A stretch of 9,640 bases of DNA, from assembly GCA_021772555.1 (NCBI GenBank), contig JAJFLT010000222.1, positions 1 to 9,640 on the forward strand, written 5' to 3'. The notes under the pieces were generated by a model, which was not told the DNA's origin, searched no databases, and saw nothing but the letters and a program-made list of their open reading frames with translations. This document shows, piece after piece, positions 1 to 6,434 of this stretch. Both the position numbers and the translations under genes were made by a program. Origin of the DNA: Opitutales bacterium. GTDB taxonomy: Bacteria > Verrucomicrobiota > Verrucomicrobiia > Opitutales > UBA2987. Every line of letters begins with the position of its first letter. Position 1 is the stretch's first letter.

Positions 1-16
1 GAATTTGAGATAGGTT

Positions 17-1321
17 CTAGCCGTTCTTCCTTTTAATTTTTCTATGGGCGCCGCTTTTGTCCCCGTAGGGTAGCGGTTTCGGGTCCAACATTTCGATCAG
101 CTTTGGCCTTATGGCGGAGGCGCAGAAAAAATTCCCCCGAGGATTGTAATGGCCGATGTAGTAACGCTCAAGATACTCCTTAACGCTGAGATTGAATTGG
201 GCAAATTCCTTTTCGTGTGCCTTCAGTAAATCGATATAGGGAAGATTTTTTTGCCTCAGATAATCGACAAAAATTTGATCGGGGCGGACTCCGTTTTCCA
301 AATACCGGGCCATATACTGAGCGGGGTAGGATAGGATGTAGAGCATCTTTTTGCTATGCTCCTCCGCATGAGCTTCGATTTTGTCGATAATGGGCCGGGA
401 AGAAAAATAGGCCGCCTTTCGGTGCAGGTCGCTAGCCGCCCGGTCGAGCGCTTCTCCGCTATCTATTCTTGAGACCACGCCGTGGGTGGTTGCCAGTTGC
501 AAGATATCCGCAAAGGCTTGGGTGGGGTTGCCGCTTTCAGCATTCAGGTGTGCGACAATGATTTTTAAGACAAAGGAATCTTTAAAAGTTTCATAAACCC
601 AATCAAAATCCGTTAGACGGTAAACGCTTTCCGGTGTCGGGCAGGGGTTGGCATGTTCGGAAAAGGTTCCTTCCTTCAGGTTTACTTTCAGGTGGGGGAG
701 CGTCGGTTCAATAAAGAGGTTGTGCTTGCGAACACGAATATTCCTCCACGCGTCGAGGTTGCGAAAATGATCGTCTTCGTAAATGTTGAAGAGGATTAAC
801 TCTGCGGGATTGCGCTCCTCCTCCTTTAGCATTCTGAGATAAGCTTGATATACCGACCAGCCGCCCACGCCGAAATTGCTCACCGGTTCCTGCAAATGCG
901 CGGCCAGCACTTCCTGCCACGTTTCCGCATCGTTTACCTGATGGCATTGAGTGAAACTATCGCCATAGGTGTTAATACGGCAGGGGCGATCGGCATAATT
1001 CAGCAAAATTCTTTCACCAAATTCTCCGTAGTTGTAAGTGCAAATCGAGTTATCTACGCCATCTAAAAAACGGCCGCTGCGCAAAAGCCACCCGAATTCA
1101 CTGCTGTATTTGGCGAAAGGGAACGCCTTCTCCGCCAGCCAGTCGTCCACCTCCTGTTGGTTGTAGAGGATGCTCCGCAAATACGATTCAGGGGTCACTG
1201 GTTGATTATTTTCCATAAGTGAATTTGAGTTATCGATTTTATCACTACTTGCAGCAGAATAAGCTGATCGAGCCCCAAGGCCAGCCATGACACTCTTTTT
1301 CAAAAAATCCCTTCGACGCAT
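17..1321 (-). CDS. Tat-exported SGNH/GDSL-type hydrolase-like protein
   Basis: The product is 434 residues from the ATG at 1321, ending at TAG (17-19). The frame stays open to a Met at 1429, but the ATG at 1321 puts a textbook twin-arginine motif (RRRDFLKKS, residues 2-10) at the N-terminus, followed by a short apolar stretch ending near AYSAA, so this start is chosen. No Shine-Dalgarno sequence is visible before it. The SGNH-fold signature blocks are present: GDSFT at 120-124 with nucleophile Ser122, NFGVGG at 149-154 (block II Gly), FNIYEDD at 178-184 in the block III position, and GHYNPRGN at 390-397 with catalytic-type His391. The usual Asp three residues before that His is Tyr388. Family members are esterases, lipases or carbohydrate deacetylases acting in the periplasm or outside; the substrate here is unknown. 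About 230 residues of unassigned, partly helical sequence separate blocks III and V. The fold call is fairly sure, activity less so. The gene stands alone, 287 bp downstream of the repeat-protein gene. Confidence 0.8.
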   Translation of the reverse strand: MRRRDFLKKSVMAGLGARSAYSAASSDKIDNSNSLMENNQPVTPESYLRSILYNQQEVDDWLAEKAFPFAKYSSEFGWLLRSGRFLDGVDNSICTYNYGEFGERILLNYADRPCRINTYGDSFTQCHQVNDAETWQEVLAAHLQEPVSNFGVGGWSVYQAYLRMLKEEERNPAELILFNIYEDDHFRNLDAWRNIRVRKHNLFIEPTLPHLKVNLKEGTFSEHANPCPTPESVYRLTDFDWVYETFKDSFVLKIIVAHLNAESGNPTQAFADILQLATTHGVVSRIDSGEALDRAASDLHRKAAYFSSRPIIDKIEAHAEEHSKKMLYILSYPAQYMARYLENGVRPDQIFVDYLRQKNLPYIDLLKAHEKEFAQFNLSVKEYLERYYIGHYNPRGNFFCASAIRPKLIEMLDPKPLPYGDKSGAHRKIKRKNG

Positions 1322-1608
1322 AATGCAACAGAGGGTAGGAGGATTTTGGCGCTTTGCCAAGAAAACCTCTATGAGGGTGTCAAAAAAGTGGAAATGTGCG
1401 ATGATATGTGACCTTAGATTTCCACCCATATACCGTTGGCAAAGAGTGATTTAAGGCATCATCGGCGTTCCGTCAACCGAGTTAGGGCTTCTAGACCAAA
1501 CATCGGTTGATGTGTCTTGCTGAAGATCACAAATCATCTCTGCCATCGTCATTTCGACTTTTTAAACGCCCTCTAAAAAATATTCGCAGTAGAGTTCCAA
1601 GACCGAGG

Positions 1609-4140
1609 TCATTCAGCAATCAATCCCGGTGGGATAGAGAACAGACTCCCATCCTCAAATCTCTGAAAAAATCGGCTATTTGGAGTGTTGTCGCCAAATG
1701 TCCAAATCCATCCATCTTCCGTCCCAAACAGAAACACCCAGCGATAGGTATCCTCACTGAAAAACAACCATTCCCGGAGGCCTAAATCCCAAATAAAGAC
1801 CACTCCAGCGGGAGCTCCTTCAAAGACAAATTGCCAGCCGTGTTCGTCGTGGAAGATCCAGGGCCACATCTCCACATTGTAATTTAAATACCACTCGGAT
1901 GTCCTCCAGCCAGGAAATCCCTCGATAGGTAAACCGCCAAATATATCTATTATTACATTCTGCGGATCAAACAGAACTTCCGTGCCGTTGTTTTGCAGCG
2001 TCTCAATTATTACCCGCGCATCGGAACCCTCACGGAGATCGAGCAAATTCATCCGTAAATCGAGAATTTCGAGATTAACCAGGCCCGATAATGCAATTAT
2101 GTCGCTGATTTGGTTGGAGGATAGATCGAGACTTTGAATCGCGGTCAAACCAGCCAAAGGACCAATGTCGCTGATCTGATTGGAGGAAAGATCGAGACTT
2201 TGAATTGCTGTTAAATCAGCCAAAGGATCAATTTTCTGGATACTGTTTTGAGCCAAATCAATAGTTTTAAGACTTGTGGCCACCTCCAGCCCAGTTAGGG
2301 TTACTATATTCAAACCTGAAAAACTGAGAGTAGATAAAGATGCCAACTCATCCCGGGTAAAATCTCCCGTCGGATTGTCTTTTACTTCACGAAGAGCGTT
2401 CTCCAGATTCAAATCAGTCAATTCCCAATTAAGAGGAAGACCACTTTTATCCAGTATAACTAGTTGCTCCCCATAAGTGACCGATCCCGAGTTGACATTT
2501 TCAACCTTCAAATTGTGGAGGCCGACCGGGGTATCTTCGGAAAGAGTAAAGGTGATGGCCGTTGCCGAAACAACAAAGGTATTTTGCATTGTTTCACCCA
2601 ATTTTACCTTAGTTCCCTTGAGAAAATGATCGCCGATTATGGTGAACCTTTGTGATTCGCCTTCAATCGCAGTAGTTGGACTCACTTGATCAATTTGCAT
2701 CGGGAGTGTGAACCTCGAATGTCGTAAATTTCCTCCCAATATCTCTGGAAAAGGAGTGTAGGCCGGATTGAATTGCTGGCCCATATTCCACACAAAAATG
2801 TTAACGTTTTCTTGCCCTATGAGTTCAATTTGACCATCGTTATCCAGATCCGTTACCAATGGCGGCGCATCTAAACCGAATGGAATGTCGATATTAATTG
2901 GAAACCCGAGTTCTGTTTGCAGGACACCGTTTTCGTTCCAGGCAGAAATGGATTTCCCAAATTCGGTGGTGATTATTTCGAGTTCATTATCGTTATTCAA
3001 ATCGGCGATGACGACGCCTATTACCGCTGTTTCCGATTGAATGGGCCAACCAGCCACTTCGTTGCCATCATGGTGGAAGAGATGCACAATTCCATCGTCC
3101 TTGGTACTAAATGCGATTTCGAGGTCATCATCACCGTCGATATCGGCGAAGGCGGGGGAACTTGGAGAAAACCCGACCCTTTTTGGCCAACCATTAAGGA
3201 GTAATCCCGAGTTACGGAAAATCGATACCGTTCCATTTCCATCGAAAGCGACAATTTCCATATTTCCATCGTTATTCATATCTGCCATTGCCACGGGACT
3301 TGATGGTGAAAAACCGGAACCTGTTTCTTGTGGCCAACCACTGGCAAGAATGCCGTTATTTAAATAAAGATAAATTAAGCCTTCCAATGTAGTAATCGCT
3401 ACATCAAGGAATCCATCACCATCAACATCACTAACGGCTGGAGAGTTCATAATTTGTCCAAGTCTTTCTTCGCCCAGAGTTATAGGCCATCCAGGATAGG
3501 ATTCCCCTGTAAAACGTTCTATGTGCAATGTCCCTGTATCCCCAAAAGACCCAGGATTCCCTGAACGCGTACCGGAAGTATAAATGATTTCGAGGAAACC
3601 ATCATTATCCATATCCGCAAAAACCAATGGAAGGTCCCGGTTTAGAGCACGAGTTCCGGTTGTTACTTGCTTTGGCCAGCCGGCAAACGGCTGACCAGTA
3701 TGATGCCAAATCGATACCTGTCCTATTTCGGTATTAAAATCTTTTGAAAACATCCCAATTTCCATGTCTCCATCGCCATCAATATCACCAATCGTGGGAG
3801 GGCCTGTTGGAGAGAATTCCATTGTTGCGGGCCATCCGGTAAGAATGCTTCCATCTTCCCTATACACCTGCATTTTTCCTAGACTTCCCCAGAGAACCTC
3901 TTTTTTGCCATCATTGTTTATGTCGGCTACCGCTGCATAGCCCCCATTGGCCGTTCCTGGTCGAACCGGCCATCCGGCGCGAAGAGGCGGCTCGGGGATG
4001 TCCGCTGTGGCGAGAACAGGAATATCGCTATCAAAATTTAGTATTTTTGTTGTTTCCGGTTCTTTCCCCAAAAGCGGAAGCGACGCGATCAGGATTGCGG
4101 TGAAATTTATGTATATTCGAGGGAAGGATGTATTTTGCAT
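1609..4140 (-). CDS. Exported VCBS/FG-GAP propeller, IPT/TIG, LRR protein with Trp-rich C-terminus
   Basis: This is an 843-residue secreted or surface protein. Residues 1-25 form a Sec-type signal (hydrophobic core about 12-24). Residues 55-455 hold eight Asp-rich loops of the D-x-[ND]-x-D-G type (near 73, 119, 176, 238, 287, 333, 380 and 431), each followed by a hydrophobic strand, with recurrent GWP motifs between them (56, 102, 154, 217, 268, 317, 364). This is the FG-GAP/VCBS-type beta-propeller pattern, and the loops probably bind calcium. Residues 484-563 look like an IPT/TIG immunoglobulin-like domain. Residues 575-700 are bacterial leucine-rich repeats with the typical capping segment (PTGDFTRDELASLSTL). 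Residues 741-843 hold ten Trp in about 70 residues, resembling C-terminal domains of Verrucomicrobiota surface proteins. The likely role is adhesion or ligand binding at the cell surface; no catalytic motif is seen. No Shine-Dalgarno sequence precedes the ATG. The gene appears monocistronic and is visibly more AT-rich than the operon upstream. Confidence 0.88.
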   Translation of the reverse strand: MQNTSFPRIYINFTAILIASLPLLGKEPETTKILNFDSDIPVLATADIPEPPLRAGWPVRPGTANGGYAAVADINNDGKKEVLWGSLGKMQVYREDGSILTGWPATMEFSPTGPPTIGDIDGDGDMEIGMFSKDFNTEIGQVSIWHHTGQPFAGWPKQVTTGTRALNRDLPLVFADMDNDGFLEIIYTSGTRSGNPGSFGDTGTLHIERFTGESYPGWPITLGEERLGQIMNSPAVSDVDGDGFLDVAITTLEGLIYLYLNNGILASGWPQETGSGFSPSSPVAMADMNNDGNMEIVAFDGNGTVSIFRNSGLLLNGWPKRVGFSPSSPAFADIDGDDDLEIAFSTKDDGIVHLFHHDGNEVAGWPIQSETAVIGVVIADLNNDNELEIITTEFGKSISAWNENGVLQTELGFPINIDIPFGLDAPPLVTDLDNDGQIELIGQENVNIFVWNMGQQFNPAYTPFPEILGGNLRHSRFTLPMQIDQVSPTTAIEGESQRFTIIGDHFLKGTKVKLGETMQNTFVVSATAITFTLSEDTPVGLHNLKVENVNSGSVTYGEQLVILDKSGLPLNWELTDLNLENALREVKDNPTGDFTRDELASLSTLSFSGLNIVTLTGLEVATSLKTIDLAQNSIQKIDPLADLTAIQSLDLSSNQISDIGPLAGLTAIQSLDLSSNQISDIIALSGLVNLEILDLRMNLLDLREGSDARVIIETLQNNGTEVLFDPQNVIIDIFGGLPIEGFPGWRTSEWYLNYNVEMWPWIFHDEHGWQFVFEGAPAGVVFIWDLGLREWLFFSEDTYRWVFLFGTEDGWIWTFGDNTPNSRFFQRFEDGSLFSIPPGLIAE
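2101..2232 (-). repeat. Tandem 66-bp leucine-rich-repeat units
   Basis: Two adjacent 66-bp units (2101-2166 and 2167-2232) differ at 8 positions by direct comparison. Each encodes a 22-residue leucine-rich repeat of the form I-[DG]-P-L-A-[DG]-LTAIQSLDLSSNQISD. Six of the eight differences are synonymous and the other two are Asp/Gly exchanges, so 20 of 22 residues are identical. This suggests an in-frame duplication that has since been held by selection on the protein. Confidence 0.9.
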
Positions 4141-4170
4141 GTATCGTAGAATTCTTATTTTGCGTCGATC

Positions 4171-4198
4171 AACATATTAATAAACACCCGTTTGTTAA
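4171..4198 (-). promoter_or_regulatory. Candidate sigma-70-type promoter of the repeat-protein gene
   Basis: On the minus strand, TTAACA (4198-4193, 5 of 6 to the -35 consensus) is followed after 16 nt by TATGTT (4176-4171, 4 of 6 to the -10 consensus). Transcription would begin near 4164, giving a leader of about 25 nt before the ATG at 4140. The surrounding DNA is AT-rich, so a chance match is possible. Confidence 0.3.
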
Positions 4199-4324
4199 AA
4201 CTCTAAAACAGACAGGTTGCTGGAGAGCGATAGCTTAATTGGTGTAACGTATTTGGAAATTTACACCTTTTTCTGGTTTTTTCAATAACGACCCGGAAAT
4301 TTTTTAAATTCGATCAAAAAACGA

Positions 4325-5563
4325 TTAAAAATAACGGCGCAGGGCGATTTGCAGGAAGCTGTCGCGGCGAAGGGAGTAGGTGAGGTCGTGGGGGGTTGCA
4401 TTGTGGAAGGATTGCCCTTCGATGATGAGTTTATATTTGCTCCCAAGGCGTCGCTCGAATTCGGCCCGCAGAGAGGTGGCTCCGTTGTCGGGATCGTAAA
4501 CCATTCCTCCGAGGAAAGTGGTGTCGTGTTCGTCGTTGAAGGCCAGGCGTGCGCCGCTGAAAATATCGTGATTGAAGGGTGTGTCGGCCCTGTCGCCGCG
4601 GCTGTCGTAGTGGTATTCTGCCAAGGTGCCCACATCCATATTGGAACCGAAGACGCCGTAAAAAGTATATTCAAAACCACCGGTGAAGGCCTGGAAATGT
4701 TGCCATTTGCCGGATCGGGCAATCCCTTCGAATTTAAGCAGCCAGGGACCGGCGGTGTATTGAAGATCGAGACCGAGTTGCTGAATGAGAAAATAGCCCG
4801 GGCGGAGAAAAACGTCCCCGTTAGGTTGAAATTCAGGAATGAAAACGGGATCCCGGCCGGTTCCGTAAAAGTAGGAGAGTCCGACATCAAAATTTCCAAA
4901 ATAGTTGGCATAGCGAAGAGCGAAATCTGGATGCCATTGCTTTGCCGAAGATTCATAAATGGGATGATCCGTATCCACCGCCGGTTGGGAGCGCAGGCGG
5001 CCTTCGGGGCCTGGAAAGGTGCGCTCCCGAAAATAGGGGAGGAGAAATAAATCAAAGGTTCCCCAGTTGGAGGGAATACTCAGGTTGACCATCGGCTGGC
5101 CCAGTTTTTCCTCCCCATCGATGTTTTCCACCAGATCGGTTTGATTGATGATATCGACTAGGTGGCGCGATTCGGTGACGCCCCAGAACACTTTACCCAC
5201 TCCGGCTCGAAGCTCCCAGTTGTGGTTGATTTTTTGGAAATAAAATTCCCGCAGGTCGAAATGGGAGCGCTTGGGATCGGAGGAGTCCAGGCGCAGGAAG
5301 GGCGTTATGGTGAGGGATAAATCGCTGTCTTCCCACTCCCGATAATACTCCGCTTCCAACTCCAGAGAGGCGGAAGCCTGGCCGGATTGAGCCTCGTGCT
5401 GGGCCGTTTGGGAGAAGGCCCTGACCTCTGCACCGACATAGCCGGAGCGTTCCCAATCCTCAAAAAAAGCGGCTTCGGCGGCGGGGCCGGTCAATGCCAG
5501 CCCCGCCATTCCCAGACACAGGGCGATCCCTGTTTTTCTTTGCCTGTGGTCGTTAGCGAACAT
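4325..5563 (-). CDS. Outer-membrane beta-barrel protein of the MMPL exporter operon
   Basis: The product is 412 residues from the ATG at 5563, ending at TAA (4325-4327). The frame is open far upstream, but that part only shadows the preceding gene. The chosen ATG begins a clear Sec signal peptide: a basic n-region (NDHRQRK), hydrophobic residues 12-27 and an AEA-A cleavage site near residue 31. The mature part is made of alternating amphipathic strands rich in Tyr, Phe and Trp with Gly/Asp turns, and it ends in LQIALRRYF with a C-terminal Phe, the usual Bam-recognised terminal-strand signature. A conserved-looking core is GKVFWGVTESRHLVDIINQT (123-142), then LGQPMVN and FRERTFPGPEGRLR. From memory, this block resembles uncharacterised barrel proteins found beside MMPL and LolA-like genes in other Gram-negatives. 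It probably provides the outer-membrane component of the system. The start overlaps the upstream gene by 11 bp, which suggests translational coupling. The pore size and substrate are unknown. Confidence 0.85.
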   Translation of the reverse strand: MFANDHRQRKTGIALCLGMAGLALTGPAAEAAFFEDWERSGYVGAEVRAFSQTAQHEAQSGQASASLELEAEYYREWEDSDLSLTITPFLRLDSSDPKRSHFDLREFYFQKINHNWELRAGVGKVFWGVTESRHLVDIINQTDLVENIDGEEKLGQPMVNLSIPSNWGTFDLFLLPYFRERTFPGPEGRLRSQPAVDTDHPIYESSAKQWHPDFALRYANYFGNFDVGLSYFYGTGRDPVFIPEFQPNGDVFLRPGYFLIQQLGLDLQYTAGPWLLKFEGIARSGKWQHFQAFTGGFEYTFYGVFGSNMDVGTLAEYHYDSRGDRADTPFNHDIFSGARLAFNDEHDTTFLGGMVYDPDNGATSLRAEFERRLGSKYKLIIEGQSFHNATPHDLTYSLRRDSFLQIALRRYF

Positions 5564-6434
5564 TGCGCAATGTGTCTCGGTCGAAATCGCGTTCGCTGAG
5601 ACCCTGTGTGAATTGATAGTCTTCCCATACCAGGAGAGTGCTTTTGCCGGTTTGGTGGTTGGCCATATGGAATGAGTCCGCTCTCCAGAAGCCGTCGCCA
5701 TAGAGCCGGTAATCTTTTTGCACGAGAGTTTTGAGCAGCGAACCTTTGCGATCGTAAAAATCGGTTTTGAGGCTGCGAAACTCCTCTTTGTCGAGCCAGA
5801 CCACTTGCTTGGTATATCCCGAATTAGGATCGACCGGATAGCGCTCCAGGACGAAGGTATTGAATCCCTCCTGATTCTCCTCCCGAAGGAATTTATAGGT
5901 GTATTTCTCGACCTCCTGGGAAGAGAGATCCTCGTAGGAGAACTCGCTGCCCACGAAGGGACCGGATTTATTATTGGCCGATATGCGTTTGACCCGTTTG
6001 AGGGCCGGTAGGTAGAGCCATTGATCGTCGTTGCCAACCAGTTGGGTGTGCACGAGAAATGCAGTGCCTTTAACATCCCGAGGATAGTCGAAGACGACCA
6101 GGTTTTTGTCCCCGGCTACCTCCTGCTCGAGTGAACGATAACGCATTTGACGGGAACTGGATTCGCCGTGGCTGTTGCGGAGGATCATCTTGGCCTTGGC
6201 CACCCAATCGCCCCAGCCGCTGTCGCGCGCTTCCGCCGCCTCGGCGATGGCGAGACCTTTTTCCTCCGGTGTGAGTGAAGAATCAGAAACAGCCAGATCG
6301 CCCGATGCCATGTTTCCCGAAATGAGAACAAGGATGGCCGCGGCAGTGAAGGCAGGCAGGAGTACGGTATAAGTACCGCCTTTATTCAAGGTGGGAACTT
6401 CGTGAGTTTTATATGCTGACAGGGTTGGTTTCAT
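5553..6434 (-). CDS. LolA-like outer membrane lipoprotein-sorting protein
   Basis: The product is 293 residues from the ATG at 6434. An earlier Met at 6527 lies inside the exporter gene without support, whereas 6434 has AAAGGA 10 nt upstream. The N-terminus carries about 22 polar residues, a hydrophobic segment (23-39) and an acidic linker; it is an unusually long n-region for a signal peptide, so it could instead be a membrane anchor. The conserved part begins at TPEEKGLAIA (55) and runs through DSGWGDW (71-77), FDYPRDVKGTAFL (115-127), DDQWLYLPALKRVKRIS (136-152), SGPFVGSEFSYEDL (157-170), NSGYTKQVVWLDK (204-216) and NHQTGKSTLL (259-268). These match the LolA-like 'outer membrane lipoprotein-sorting' family (Pfam LolA_like, the TP_0789-type group). 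Such proteins have a LolA/LolB-like half-barrel fold suited to carrying a lipid or acyl chain across the periplasm. The gene starts within the last 26 bp of the MMPL gene, so it most likely ferries cargo released by that pump. The cargo is inferred, not shown. Confidence 0.88.
   Translation of the reverse strand: MKPTLSAYKTHEVPTLNKGGTYTVLLPAFTAAAILVLISGNMASGDLAVSDSSLTPEEKGLAIAEAAEARDSGWGDWVAKAKMILRNSHGESSSRQMRYRSLEQEVAGDKNLVVFDYPRDVKGTAFLVHTQLVGNDDQWLYLPALKRVKRISANNKSGPFVGSEFSYEDLSSQEVEKYTYKFLREENQEGFNTFVLERYPVDPNSGYTKQVVWLDKEEFRSLKTDFYDRKGSLLKTLVQKDYRLYGDGFWRADSFHMANHQTGKSTLLVWEDYQFTQGLSERDFDRDTLRNVR

Noticed and set aside
1346..1383. Promoter for the SGNH gene: TTGACA on the minus strand at 1383-1378, with an inverted repeat TTGGC-GCTTT-GCCAA at 1346-1360
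   Set aside because: No acceptable -10 hexamer lies 16-19 nt after the TTGACA, and the 5-bp arms of the repeat are short enough to be chance. Nothing else was recognised in the 1322-1608 gap.
1322..1429. Longer start for the SGNH protein at 1429
   Set aside because: It would bury the twin-arginine motif 38 residues inside the protein; the ATG at 1321 gives a normal Tat leader.
1500..1513. Small hairpin ACATC-GGTT-GATGT downstream of the repeat-protein gene as a terminator
   Set aside because: The stem is only 5 bp and no T-run follows on the minus strand.
4261..4324. AT-rich near-palindromic stretch after the barrel gene as an operon terminator
   Set aside because: It contains A and T runs but no GC-rich hairpin; no terminator can be supported in the 4141-4324 gap.
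5564..6076. N-terminal extension of the barrel gene up to a Met at 6076
   Set aside because: The extension is out of frame with the well-supported LolA-like gene and reads as Ser/Arg/Thr/Ile-rich nonsense; a proper signal peptide begins at the ATG at 5563.
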